This document shows positions 28,797-37,575 of a DNA stretch of 50,240 nt, piece by piece. Numbering within the stretch: position 1 is the stretch's first letter; every line of letters begins with the position of its first letter. The DNA lies in NCBI GenBank assembly GCA_015654925.1, contig JAATFX010000061.1:1-50240 (forward strand), in the 5' to 3' direction. The notes beneath the pieces were generated by a model. That model searched no databases, was not told where the DNA came from, and saw only the letters and a program-made list of their open reading frames with translations. This DNA comes from Enterobacterales bacterium (GTDB taxonomy: Bacteria > Pseudomonadota > Gammaproteobacteria > Enterobacterales > Enterobacteriaceae). A program made the translations under genes and the position numbers.

Positions 28797-30461
28797 TTAC
28801 CCGCGCAGCCAGTAAACCGCTTCATAGGGGCGCAGCGTCAACGCCCGGGGAACCGGGGAAATATCGTCGGGATAATTGCCCATCAGGCGCCGCCAGGAGC
28901 CGGTATACGCCTTGGCCGGTTGCCACGCCTGGGGCTGGCGGCTCAAATTCGCCAGTACCATGAGGCGCTGGCGGCCCAGAGTTCGCTGGTAATGCCAAAG
29001 CGCGGGATGTTCGGGGCATAAATCGCGGTAATCCCCTGCGGCCAGCACCGGCAACGATTTGCGCAGGGCGATAAGCTGCTGATAACAATAAAATACCGAA
29101 TCGCTATCCGCCAAGGCGGCCTGCGCATTGATGAGATCGGCATTTTTGCAGCCGTCGATCCAGGGGGTGCCGGTGGTGAACCCCGCGTGCTTACCGGCAT
29201 CCCACTGCATGGGCGTGCGGCTGTTGTCCCGCGAGCGGGCGGACAGGATTTTGAGCAACTGTCCGGCATCGCTTCCCTGCGCTACGCCGCCGTGGTACAT
29301 ATTCAGGCTTTCCACGTCCCGGTATTGATCGATGGCGGTAAAACCGGGGTCGGTCATGCCCAGTTCCTCGCCCTGATAAATAAACGGCGTTCCCTGCATG
29401 CCGTGCAGCGCCATGGCCAGCATTTTGGCCGATACGACCCGCAGTTCGCCCTCGTCGCCAAAGCGGGAAACAATGCGCGGCTGATCGTGGTTACACCAAA
29501 ACAGCGTATTCCAGGCCCGGTTATGCATACCCCGCTGCCAGCGGTTGAAAATCTGCTTGAGCAAAACATAGTCCGGGGCCGCCAACGACCATTTTTCGCC
29601 GTTGGGATAATCCACCTTGAGATGATGGAAATGGGCCGCCATCGAGAGCTGCTCGCCGTTAAGGTTGGCGTAGCGGCGGCATTTAGCCAGAGAAGTGGAC
29701 GACATTTCCCCCACGGTCATCAGCCCCAGCGGCGCAAATATCTCCCGGTTCATCTCCCGCAGGTACTCTTCTACCTGGGCACGATCGGTATAATAAGGCC
29801 GGCCGTCGCCCATTGGCGCGTCGGGCAGGCGGGGATGCTTGGCAATCACATTAATCACATCCAGGCGCAGTCCGTCCACGCCGCGGTCGGCCCAGAACCG
29901 GCAGAGATTTTTCAGTTCGGCGCGCAGCGGCGGATGCGCCCAGTTCAGGTCGGCCTGTTCGCGGGAATAAAGATGCAAATAATATTGGCCGCCGGGGGTC
30001 GGCTGATGCCAGGCGCTGCCGCCAAATTTGGACACCCAGTTATTGGGCGGGCCGGAACCCTTGCCGTCGCGCCAGAAATAAAACGGGCGATAGGGGCTGG
30101 CGGGGTCCTGGGAGGCGATAAACCAGGGATGCGAGGTGGAGCTGTGATTGAGTACCATATCCATCACGATGCGCATGCCCCGCCGATGGGCGGCCTCCAC
30201 CAGCGCGTCGAAGTCCGCCATCGTGCCGTAGGCGGGATCGATGGCATAATAATCGGCGATGTCGTAGCCGCTATCCACCTGGGGAGAAACAAAAATCGGC
30301 GTCAGCCACAGCGCGTCCACCCCTAGCGTATGCAAATAATCCAGACGCCGGGTAATGCCGGCCAAATCGCCGAAGCCATTGCCGGTGCTGTCCTGGAAGC
30401 TTTTTGGGTAAATCTGGTATATCACCCCGCTGCGCCACCAGGAGGAGGTCATGATAACCAC
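28797..30461 (-). CDS. treC: Trehalose-6-phosphate hydrolase TreC
   Basis: Cytosolic GH13 glycosidase of 554 residues (E. coli TreC has 551) that splits trehalose-6-phosphate to glucose and glucose-6-phosphate. The barrel motifs carry the catalytic residues: GLRLDVIN with the nucleophile Asp near residue 205, VGEMSS with the acid Glu near 252, and CNHDQPR with the third Asp near 320. Close matches to TreC include GVIYQIYPKSFQD and RDNSRTPMQWD. The start could be the ATG at 30461 or an internal Met at residue 4. The usual partners treB (trehalose PTS transporter) and treR are absent here, yet the gene looks intact. Confidence 0.93.
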   Translation of the reverse strand: MVIMTSSWWRSGVIYQIYPKSFQDSTGNGFGDLAGITRRLDYLHTLGVDALWLTPIFVSPQVDSGYDIADYYAIDPAYGTMADFDALVEAAHRRGMRIVMDMVLNHSSTSHPWFIASQDPASPYRPFYFWRDGKGSGPPNNWVSKFGGSAWHQPTPGGQYYLHLYSREQADLNWAHPPLRAELKNLCRFWADRGVDGLRLDVINVIAKHPRLPDAPMGDGRPYYTDRAQVEEYLREMNREIFAPLGLMTVGEMSSTSLAKCRRYANLNGEQLSMAAHFHHLKVDYPNGEKWSLAAPDYVLLKQIFNRWQRGMHNRAWNTLFWCNHDQPRIVSRFGDEGELRVVSAKMLAMALHGMQGTPFIYQGEELGMTDPGFTAIDQYRDVESLNMYHGGVAQGSDAGQLLKILSARSRDNSRTPMQWDAGKHAGFTTGTPWIDGCKNADLINAQAALADSDSVFYCYQQLIALRKSLPVLAAGDYRDLCPEHPALWHYQRTLGRQRLMVLANLSRQPQAWQPAKAYTGSWRRLMGNYPDDISPVPRALTLRPYEAVYWLRG

Positions 30462-30585
30462 CCGTTACGCTGCCGGTATCCAACGGCCGGGGCGCCGCCT
30501 GTTTCGCTATGATCGATGATGTGCCGTTCTCCCTGGTGTCATCCTTAGCCGGACCCTGTGGTTTTTAAACGCACAAAACGCATGT

Positions 30586-30620
30586 TGTTTATTTAGCGTT
30601 GATGTTTTTGACCGTATAGT
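30586..30620 (+). promoter_or_regulatory. PhoP-box promoter of mgtA
   Basis: TGTTTA-N5-CGTTGA (30586-30602) matches the PhoP box, a direct repeat of T/G-GTTTA with five bases between. It ends exactly 12 bases before TATAGT (30615-30620), the distance seen at PhoP-activated promoters. Transcription would begin near 30627 and give a leader of about 300 bases. Confidence 0.75.
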
Positions 30621-30756
30621 CCGCAGTTAATCATATAGCCTTCAGCTTACCACCCTAAAGAAGTTGCTACGCCAGGGACAGCATTTTCGTCATCTGGCGG
30701 CCGGATTTGCCGGCCATGACCTGTTTCCCGTATTTAACCGGAGGTGTTTCACCTAT

Positions 30757-30801
30757 ATGGACCCCGCACCGAATCCTGATTGTCATTCGCCCAGCCGGTA
30801 A
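30757..30801 (+). CDS. mgtL: MgtL-like leader peptide
   Basis: A 14-codon frame that reads M-D-P-A-P-N-P-D-C-H-S-P-S-R, placed in the mgtA leader. E. coli MgtL is 17 residues and begins MEPDPTP; its acidic and proline residues destabilise the ribosome at low magnesium, so that translation stops early and the mgtA message continues. The start here keeps that design (MDPAPNP). GGAGGTG lies 11 bases upstream of the ATG, and part of it sits in a small hairpin (30742-30754) whose folding would bring it closer. Role assigned by position and composition. Confidence 0.75.
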   Translation: MDPAPNPDCHSPSR

Positions 30802-30820
30802 CCCGTCCCGATTTTTCGTG

Positions 30821-30851
30821 TCTGCTTACCGGCTGATAAACGGTAGGCAGA
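30821..30851 (+). promoter_or_regulatory. mgtA leader stem-loop
   Basis: TCTGCTTACCG pairs with CGGTAGGCAGA (one G-U pair) around a nine-base loop, 20 bases after the mgtL stop. By position it corresponds to the later leader hairpin of enterobacterial mgtA that takes part in magnesium-responsive folding. No T run follows, so it is not an intrinsic terminator. Confidence 0.6.
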
Positions 30852-30928
30852 AGCATAACTCTTCTGCTGCTTAAGCTTTTGCCTTTACCCGGCGCATTGC
30901 GTCCCGGCGGGGCAAGGAATACAGCATC

Positions 30929-33640
30929 ATGTTCAACATCATTTCCCGGCAACTGTTCACCCGGCTTTATCGTCATCTACCCCGTCGTTTGTTCCAACGC
31001 GACGTCATGCTGGACGGACTCAATAAAAGCGATAACCGCCGCGTACCGGCGGCCCTGGCCCAAAGCTGCATGGCCTGTGCCCGGGCCGATGGGCCGGAAC
31101 TTTTTGCGCGTTTTGCCAGCAGCCGGCTGGGTCTTGGCGAACCGGCGGCCGAGGCGGCGCGCCAGCGGTTCGGCCTCAATAGCATAGCCCGCGAGCAGCC
31201 GCTGCCCTGGTGGCGGCATTTATGGTTATGTTATCGCAACCCGTTCAATATCTTGTTAACGGTATTGGGTATCGTCTCTTACGGCACCGACGACAGCATT
31301 GCCGCGGCGGTCATCGCCATCATGGTGATGATTGCCACGCTGCTCTATTTTGTGCAGGAATCGCGCTCCAATAAGGCCGCTGATGCGCTAAAAAAGATGG
31401 TGGGCAATACGGCCACGGTATTGCGCAGCGACGGGGCGGGCGATGACGGCGCCTGGCGGGAGATCGCCATCGATCTGCTGGTGCCAGGCGATCTGGTCAA
31501 ATTAGCCGCGGGCGATATGATCCCGGCTGATTTGCGGATTTTACAGGCCAGGGATCTGTTTATCGGCCAGGCGGCCTTAACCGGCGAGGCGCTGCCGGTG
31601 GAAAAAAACGCCCGGCCTTTGTCGGACCCCGACACTCCGCCGCTGGAGTGCGCCAACCTGTGTTTCATGGGGACCAATGTCATTAGCGGCACGGCCCGGG
31701 CCATCGTTATCGGTACCGGCGACAATACCTGGTTCGGCCAGCTGGCCGGCCATTCCACGCAGCGATCGGCGCCGCCCAACGCCTTCCAACTGGGGATCAG
31801 CCGGGTAAGCTGGCTGCTGATCCGTTTTATGCTGGTCATGACGCCGGTGGTGCTGCTGGTCAATGGTTTCACCAAAGGGGACTGGTGGGAAGCGGCGCTG
31901 TTCTCGCTGTCGGTGGCCGTCGGGCTGACCCCGGAAATGCTGCCGATGATTGTCACCTCTTCGCTGGCGAAAGGGGCGGTGCAGCTCTCGCGCCAGCAGG
32001 TGATCGTCAAACGGCTGGACGCCATACAGAATTTCGGCGCCATGGATATTCTGTGCACCGATAAGACCGGCACCCTGACCCAGGACAAGATCGTGCTGGA
32101 ATGCCATACCGACGTGTTTGGCTCCCCCAGCGATCGGGTATTGCAAAGCGCCTGGCTTAACAGCTATCACCAGACCGGATTAAAGAATTTGCTGGATACG
32201 GCGGTACTGGCCAGCGTGAGCGACCAGCGTCCCGGCCTGGCCCAGCCCGATTGGCGTAAAATCGATGAGATCCCTTTTGATTTCGAGCGCCGGCGCATGT
32301 CGGTAATCGTGGCCGATGAGCAGGGGATTCCCCAACTGATTTGCAAAGGGGCGCTGGAAGAAATGCTGGGGGTTTGCACCCGGGTGCGCCACGATGATGA
32401 CATCATGCCGCTCACCGCCGAGCTGATGGCGCGTATCGGCGCGGTGACCGGCGAACTGACCCGCCAGGGCCTGCGGGTGGTGGCGGTGGCCAGCCGCGCC
32501 ATGGCCCGGGATCGTACCGATTTCAGCCGGCGGGATGAGTCGGATTTGATTCTCGAAGGGTATATCGCTTTCCTCGACCCGCCGAAAGAGAGCGCCGCCC
32601 CTGCGCTGGAAGCGTTGGCCAAACATGGGGTCACGGTCAAGATCCTGACCGGCGACAACGAACGGGTGGCGGCCAAAGTCTGCAAAGAGGTGGGCCTGTC
32701 GGTCAGCAGGGTGCTTACGGGCGAGGATATCGAACCCATGAGCGACGCCGAGCTGGCCCATGCCGCCCGCGAAACCACGGTATTCGCCAAACTCGCCCCC
32801 CTGCAAAAGGCGCGCATTGTGGGGGTGCTGCGCCGCGCGGGGCACGTGGTGGGCTTCATGGGCGACGGCATCAATGACGCCCCCGCCCTGCGCGCAGCCG
32901 ACATCGGTATTTCGGTGGACTCGGCGGTGGATATCGCCAAGGAAGCGGCGGATATCATTCTGCTGGAAAAAAGCCTGATGGTGCTGGAAAAAGGGGTGGT
33001 CGAAGGACGCCGCACCTTTGTGAATATGATGAAATATATCCGCATGACCGCCAGTTCCAATTTCGGCAATGTGTTCAGCGTGCTGGTGGCCAGCGCATTT
33101 TTGCCCTTTCTGCCCATGTTGCCGCTGCATTTATTGGTACAAAACCTGATTTATGATATTTCACAGATCGCTATTCCGTTCGATAAGGTGGATGAAGATC
33201 AGCTGCGCCAGCCGCAGCGCTGGCGCAGCGGGGATTTGGGCCGCTTCATGGTGTTTTTCGGACCGATTAGCTCGATATTCGATATTCTGACATTTTGCCT
33301 GATGTGGTGGGTGTTCAAAGCCAATACCATCGACCAGCAGACATTATTCCAGACCGGCTGGTTTGTGGTGGGCGTGCTGTCGCAGACCCTGATTGTCCAT
33401 ATGCTGCGCACCCGCAAAATACCGTTTTTGCAAAGCCGCCCGTCATGGCCTTTGGGGATTACCACCCTGACGGTAATGGTGCTGGTTATCGGCATGACCT
33501 TTACGCCGGTGGCCGGATTTTTACACCTGCAATCGCTGCCGGCCGGCTATTTTCCGTGGTTGGCGGTGATCCTGGCTGGTTATATGGGGCTGGTACAGGC
33601 CATGAAAGGCTGGTATGCCAGGCGTTACGGCTGGCAATAA
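30929..33640 (+). CDS. mgtA: Magnesium-importing P-type ATPase MgtA
   Basis: Inner-membrane P3B-type ATPase of 903 residues (E. coli MgtA has 898) that brings in Mg2+ when it is scarce. The actuator-domain TGEALPVE lies near residue 216, the phosphorylated Asp in DKTGTLT near residue 378, and the hinge GDGINDAP near residue 645. The N-terminal cytoplasmic stretch is basic, as usual for MgtA. Expression is probably controlled by PhoP at the promoter and by the leader with MgtL. In E. coli ridA follows mgtA; here an inserted block separates them. Confidence 0.96.
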   Translation: MFNIISRQLFTRLYRHLPRRLFQRDVMLDGLNKSDNRRVPAALAQSCMACARADGPELFARFASSRLGLGEPAAEAARQRFGLNSIAREQPLPWWRHLWLCYRNPFNILLTVLGIVSYGTDDSIAAAVIAIMVMIATLLYFVQESRSNKAADALKKMVGNTATVLRSDGAGDDGAWREIAIDLLVPGDLVKLAAGDMIPADLRILQARDLFIGQAALTGEALPVEKNARPLSDPDTPPLECANLCFMGTNVISGTARAIVIGTGDNTWFGQLAGHSTQRSAPPNAFQLGISRVSWLLIRFMLVMTPVVLLVNGFTKGDWWEAALFSLSVAVGLTPEMLPMIVTSSLAKGAVQLSRQQVIVKRLDAIQNFGAMDILCTDKTGTLTQDKIVLECHTDVFGSPSDRVLQSAWLNSYHQTGLKNLLDTAVLASVSDQRPGLAQPDWRKIDEIPFDFERRRMSVIVADEQGIPQLICKGALEEMLGVCTRVRHDDDIMPLTAELMARIGAVTGELTRQGLRVVAVASRAMARDRTDFSRRDESDLILEGYIAFLDPPKESAAPALEALAKHGVTVKILTGDNERVAAKVCKEVGLSVSRVLTGEDIEPMSDAELAHAARETTVFAKLAPLQKARIVGVLRRAGHVVGFMGDGINDAPALRAADIGISVDSAVDIAKEAADIILLEKSLMVLEKGVVEGRRTFVNMMKYIRMTASSNFGNVFSVLVASAFLPFLPMLPLHLLVQNLIYDISQIAIPFDKVDEDQLRQPQRWRSGDLGRFMVFFGPISSIFDILTFCLMWWVFKANTIDQQTLFQTGWFVVGVLSQTLIVHMLRTRKIPFLQSRPSWPLGITTLTVMVLVIGMTFTPVAGFLHLQSLPAGYFPWLAVILAGYMGLVQAMKGWYARRYGWQ

Positions 33641-33654
33641 CGCATATACCGCAA

Positions 33655-33684
33655 GCGGGGAGGAACGTCATATACCTTCCCCGC
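33655..33684 (+). terminator. Hairpin after mgtA
   Basis: GCGGGGA (33655-33661) pairs with TCCCCGC (33678-33684) around a 16-base loop. There is no T run, so termination is uncertain. Confidence 0.3.
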
Positions 33685-33739
33685 CCAGCCGCATTTATTC
33701 ATTAACCAGAGAGCTTCAATTTTTGCAGCGATTAACTGG

Positions 33740-35083
33740 ATGAAAATTCACTCCTATAGCATTCCATACGATATCAGCGTCGCCGAGGCCCCCGCAGCCA
33801 GCCATCCTGGGCAGTTTATACCCGCCGCTTTTAACGGGCGCGACATCGTATTGCTCAATCCTTTTTGCTCAGGAAACGGCGATCGCGTATTAGCCGATAA
33901 AATTTCATTTATCCTCGCCAAAGAAGGATGCCGGGTCAGCATCCTGTCTTTTGATTGCATTCAGGAGACGTTCTGCCCATTCCCGGCGCGCAAGGGATAT
34001 CAGGATCTCGCGGTGCTGCATAACCCGCTGTTTTTGGTTTCCCCCGTCAGCATCATGCCCCCTCAAATAATGAATCAATTGATAAAATCCATTGCGGATC
34101 AATATGAGTTTCCCACCGAAGATATCGCACTAATCGACGAAATGGACAGCAATGTGGCCTTATTGCAAACCCCGACGCATTACGTCAATTCCCTGAGGGA
34201 TATAGGCTTCAGGCAGGTTCGGTTTTACCGGCTCGGTTTCAGCGATGCCGCTATTGGTTATTTACCGCTGGATAACGCCGCCATAAATGATATTAAGCAA
34301 CGATGCAGGCATGAGCTTGAGCTGCTGTTTGATAGCCTTAATCTGACCCTGGACCGAAGCAGCCATTATTTTATTGGTTACATCAGCTCGGAAACGCCGG
34401 TTACCGCCATGCAAACCTTTGTGGTCAATACCCTGTTCGAGCACGCCCAGGACGAGGCGGATATGAACTATATCCTGGTGGTACGGGAACTGGATAACTG
34501 TATGGGCAGGCTGCCGGCGGCCATGGAGAATGTGCTGCTGGAGCCGGCGGATGATAATTTCAACTACAACACCTATTTTGGCCGGGTCAAAATGATGCTC
34601 TGCGTTCCCGACGAAAACCGCCTTAGCCCTTTAATCACGGTCCAGGGCAGCGGCAAGAAGAATATTAATATTGTTTTTTGCCCCATGCTGCCCAATAACC
34701 TGTTCCATGATTTTATCGCGTTAAGCCGGTCGGGCATCATGAGCGGCGATCAATCGTTGAGCGAGTTTTTATCCCTTAAAGGGGAGGTGCCTTATTATGA
34801 TATGCAGACCTGGAAAACCCCATTGGTCAAGGCGCTAATCAAGCAGGCCAGGCGAACTGGCCGCCCCGAGCTGGAAAATTATATGCGGACTAAATATATA
34901 GGCATGATATGTAGCACGAACGAGATTTATTTCAAATTAAACCAAGGGCCGCCCGACCAGTTCGCTTCGGCGCAGTTTAAAGCGGCCAATGCGCGCTTTA
35001 ACCATAAAATCAGCTCCATGCTTGCCACGGATTATATTCGCGCCCTGGCCCGGCCGGCCGGGGCGGGCCCTAGTTCTCTTTGA
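33740..35083 (+). CDS. Unrecognised 447-residue protein
   Basis: I do not recognise this family. No signal peptide or membrane segment is visible, so it is probably cytosolic or delivered by a system that needs no N-terminal signal. Residues 32-56 (GRDIVLLNPFCSGNGD then KISFILAKEGCRVSILSFD) look like the start of a Rossmann-type fold. Near residue 335, IMSGDQSLSEFLSLKGEVPYY resembles the donor-site loop of some GT-B glycosyltransferases, so a sugar-transfer role is possible but unproved. Base composition looks lower in GC than that of its neighbours. Its end overlaps the Anbu gene tail by 14 bases on the opposite strand. Confidence 0.75.
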   Translation: MKIHSYSIPYDISVAEAPAASHPGQFIPAAFNGRDIVLLNPFCSGNGDRVLADKISFILAKEGCRVSILSFDCIQETFCPFPARKGYQDLAVLHNPLFLVSPVSIMPPQIMNQLIKSIADQYEFPTEDIALIDEMDSNVALLQTPTHYVNSLRDIGFRQVRFYRLGFSDAAIGYLPLDNAAINDIKQRCRHELELLFDSLNLTLDRSSHYFIGYISSETPVTAMQTFVVNTLFEHAQDEADMNYILVVRELDNCMGRLPAAMENVLLEPADDNFNYNTYFGRVKMMLCVPDENRLSPLITVQGSGKKNINIVFCPMLPNNLFHDFIALSRSGIMSGDQSLSEFLSLKGEVPYYDMQTWKTPLVKALIKQARRTGRPELENYMRTKYIGMICSTNEIYFKLNQGPPDQFASAQFKAANARFNHKISSMLATDYIRALARPAGAGPSSL

Positions 35084-35807
35084 GCTGTAGCGGCGGCAAC
35101 TTCAAAAACGTGTTCAACAGCCCTTCGGCCCAGGCTTTGCGGATAGTGGCGTAATAGGGGTGCTGTTCGGTAATGCGGTACTGCTCGTCGCTGGCAAAAC
35201 TGTCGCGCCGATAAATCATCACATCCAGCGGCAGGCCGACGGACAAATTGCTGCGCAGGGTGGAATCAATGGAGATCAGCGCGCAGCTCATGGCCTGTTC
35301 CAGCGAGGTGTCGAAGGTCAGCACCCGATCGATAATGGGCTTACCGTATTTGCTTTCGCCAATCTGGAAATACGGCGTATCTTCCGTGGCCTCGATAAAG
35401 TTGCCCTCCGGATAAATATGGAACAGCCGCGGCCCTTCCCCCGCAATCTGCCCCCCGAGCAGGATGCTGCAACTAAAATCGGTGCTGCTGCCGCTTTGCT
35501 GCGCGCTGCTGTCGCGGAAAATCACTTCCCGCACCGTTTCGCCAACCAGGCTGGCGGCATCGAACAGGGTGGGCACGGTGAGCAGGTTCGGCCGCTCCGG
35601 GTCCTTGGCGCGCAGGCGCAGCAGATTAATGATGCTCTGCGTGGTCGCCAGGTTGCCGGCGCTTTGCAGCACCAGCGTGCGCTCGCTATCCTGATGCAGG
35701 ACGTGCAGCTTGCGAAAGGTCGAAATATGATCCACACCGGCATTGGTGCGGGAGTCGGACGCGAAAACCAGGCCGTCCGCCAGGCGCATCGCCACGCAGT
35801 AGGTCAT
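35070..35807 (-). CDS. Anbu proteasome-like peptidase
   Basis: Ntn-hydrolase of 245 residues, the ancestral beta-subunit (Anbu) relative of HslV and the proteasome. Thr2 directly after the initiator Met (MTYCVAMRLADGLVFASDSR) would be the N-terminal nucleophile, and the Asp in ASDSR and the SAGN segment match the fold. Anbu forms helical or ring-like oligomers in related bacteria; its substrate is not known. It is the last gene of a four-gene operon, 23 bases after the transglutaminase-like gene, with AGGAT upstream of the start. Confidence 0.93.
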   Translation of the reverse strand: MTYCVAMRLADGLVFASDSRTNAGVDHISTFRKLHVLHQDSERTLVLQSAGNLATTQSIINLLRLRAKDPERPNLLTVPTLFDAASLVGETVREVIFRDSSAQQSGSSTDFSCSILLGGQIAGEGPRLFHIYPEGNFIEATEDTPYFQIGESKYGKPIIDRVLTFDTSLEQAMSCALISIDSTLRSNLSVGLPLDVMIYRRDSFASDEQYRITEQHPYYATIRKAWAEGLLNTFLKLPPLQLKEN

Positions 35808-35830
35808 ACGCTGATATCCTTTAAATGACG

Positions 35831-36649
35831 TTATTGTTGTTGGCCACCAGCCTGCTGCTCCTCGGTTTGCTCCACGGTCGCCTCCGAAAACATCTCTTCG
35901 TAGCCGCCGCCGATACGCGAACCGCGCACCGGGCAGGCATCGAGATAATCGAACCCGACCGCCAGCTTCAGGTGCTGGCTGGGGTTGCAGGTATTATTGG
36001 TGATATCGAAGCTTTGCCAATGCTCATTCAGCCAGACTTCCACCCAGGCATGCATCGCCACATGTTTGGTATCTTCGCTATAAATATACCCGCTCACGTA
36101 GCGCGCGGGAATACGCAGGCTGCGGCAACAGGCCAGAAAAACGTGGGCGTGATCCTGGCAAACCCCGTGCTGGGCGGCAAAGACTTTGGCGGCCGAATCC
36201 TGCACCTGGGTGGCGCCCGGCGTATAAGGCATACGCTGGCGCAGCTCCGCCATGAGCTCCCGCAGGCTTTCGTCCGCCGCCTGGGCGCGGTAATAGCGGG
36301 CGGCGAAGGCGCGGATCGCCTCGTCTGCCTGGGTCAGCGGGCTGGAGCGCAAAAACACCAGCGGCGATAGCGGGCCGCACTCCTCCAGGATCGCTTCGCT
36401 ATTATCGGCGATTTCCACCACCCCTTTGGCGCGGATGGCGATCACCTCATGGGGCCGGTCGAGGGTCAGCACATGCTGCAGATTGCCAAAACCGTCCACC
36501 ACCCGGGTGGCCTGCTCCGGCAGGTTCAGCGACCACTCGACGATACGCTGCCGGGCGGTATTTTGCGGCGTCAGGCGCAGATACTGCGTGCTGAATTTGA
36601 CTTCATGATCATAACGATAATGCGTCAGGTGATCGACGGCCAGTTTCAT
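35831..36649 (-). CDS. Transglutaminase-like protein of the Anbu operon
   Basis: Protein of 272 residues with a beta-rich N-terminal domain (VDHLTHYRYDHEV) and a transglutaminase-type cysteine peptidase core. The catalytic triad is visible: Cys in GVCQDHAHVFL near residue 164, His in AMHAWVEVW near 199, and Asp in FDITN near 214. Such proteins accompany Anbu, alpha-E and ATP-grasp genes and may cleave or form amide bonds. It overlaps the alpha-E gene by four bases, indicating coupling. The C terminus is a Gln/Glu-rich tail. Confidence 0.93.
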   Translation of the reverse strand: MKLAVDHLTHYRYDHEVKFSTQYLRLTPQNTARQRIVEWSLNLPEQATRVVDGFGNLQHVLTLDRPHEVIAIRAKGVVEIADNSEAILEECGPLSPLVFLRSSPLTQADEAIRAFAARYYRAQAADESLRELMAELRQRMPYTPGATQVQDSAAKVFAAQHGVCQDHAHVFLACCRSLRIPARYVSGYIYSEDTKHVAMHAWVEVWLNEHWQSFDITNNTCNPSQHLKLAVGFDYLDACPVRGSRIGGGYEEMFSEATVEQTEEQQAGGQQQ

Positions 36650-37575
36650 AACGCCTCCAGATAGGTATGGTTAATGCTTTCCGCCAGGGCGTTGATTTTA
36701 CCCTGGAACTGCATCATATATGCCTGCAGCCCCAGTTCCAGCACCTCATCAAGCGAACTAAAACGCAGCTCCACGTGCAGCGTATGCGCCAGGCGCCGGG
36801 GCACATTGGCCCGCTGGCCGCCGATGCGCTCCAGTTGCTGCACCACATCGCCGACGCAGGCGCGCAGCGAACGGGGCATATCGTTGCGCAATACCAGCAG
36901 TTCGGCCACCGTTTCGCGGCTGATCGGATGTTTATACAGGCTGTGATAGGCCTCGCGGGCGCTGACCGCGCGTAACAGCGTATCCAGGCGATAATATTCC
37001 CGTACCGGATCGGGGTCGGTATCCAACTGCTGATCTTTCACGCCCAACAATTGCGCGGTGGCATAAGCGCGCTCGATCAGGGTGCCGAGGCGGATAAAAC
37101 ACAGGGCGTCATTACGCAGCAGCGTGCCGAACATCGCGCCGCGAAACAGGTGCGCCCGCTCCTTGGCCCAGTCAAAAAAAGCATCGGTGCCCACTTTCGC
37201 CACGCCTTTGCTGCGCATCAGTTTCATTTCAATCCAGGTGGCGTTAATGCTTTCCCAGACTTCCGACGACAGGCTGCCGCGCACTGCGTGGGCGTTATTC
37301 CAGGCCATTTCAAAGCAACTGTAGATGCTGCTGGGATTACGCGGATCGAGGGCAAAAAAATTCAGCAGATTCGTCATGGTCAGGCGGGAGTAATGCTCTT
37401 CAAACAGCGCATGGCCGCCCGTCAGGTTCAAGGGCAGGGTTAAATCCTCGTTTTGCTGGTTGCGGATCGGCATCAGGGATAATTTATAGGTGACGTCCAG
37501 CACCCGGGCGATGCTTTCGGCCCGTTCCAGGTAGCGGGCCATCCAATAGAGTTCGCTGGCGGTTCTGCTTAACAT
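36646..37575 (-). CDS. Alpha-E domain protein of the Anbu operon
   Basis: All-helical protein of 309 residues starting MLSRTASELYWMARYLERAE, the hallmark of the alpha-E (COG2307) family. Conserved Arg and Glu residues near the N terminus recur in the family. Function is unknown; it is nearly always encoded with a circularly permuted ATP-grasp protein and is thought to work with it in peptide or amide-bond synthesis. The ATG at 37575 overlaps the upstream gene by seven bases. A longer in-frame reading upstream is antisense-like and does not fit the family. Confidence 0.92.
   Translation of the reverse strand: MLSRTASELYWMARYLERAESIARVLDVTYKLSLMPIRNQQNEDLTLPLNLTGGHALFEEHYSRLTMTNLLNFFALDPRNPSSIYSCFEMAWNNAHAVRGSLSSEVWESINATWIEMKLMRSKGVAKVGTDAFFDWAKERAHLFRGAMFGTLLRNDALCFIRLGTLIERAYATAQLLGVKDQQLDTDPDPVREYYRLDTLLRAVSAREAYHSLYKHPISRETVAELLVLRNDMPRSLRACVGDVVQQLERIGGQRANVPRRLAHTLHVELRFSSLDEVLELGLQAYMMQFQGKINALAESINHTYLEAL

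Larger units (their letters stand above)
30462..30928. other. Intergenic region with mgtA promoter and leader
   Basis: A 467-base gap between divergent treC and mgtA. The first 120 bases next to treC show no operator I recognise. From about 30586 it holds the mgtA promoter and a leader of about 300 bases. That leader contains an early stem-loop (GGCCGG 30699-30704 with CCGGCC 30710-30715), the mgtL frame and a strong later stem-loop. Confidence 0.75.

Noticed and set aside
29187..30326. A 379-codon plus-strand open frame opposite treC
   Set aside because: Antisense shadow of treC with no motif and no ribosome-binding site.
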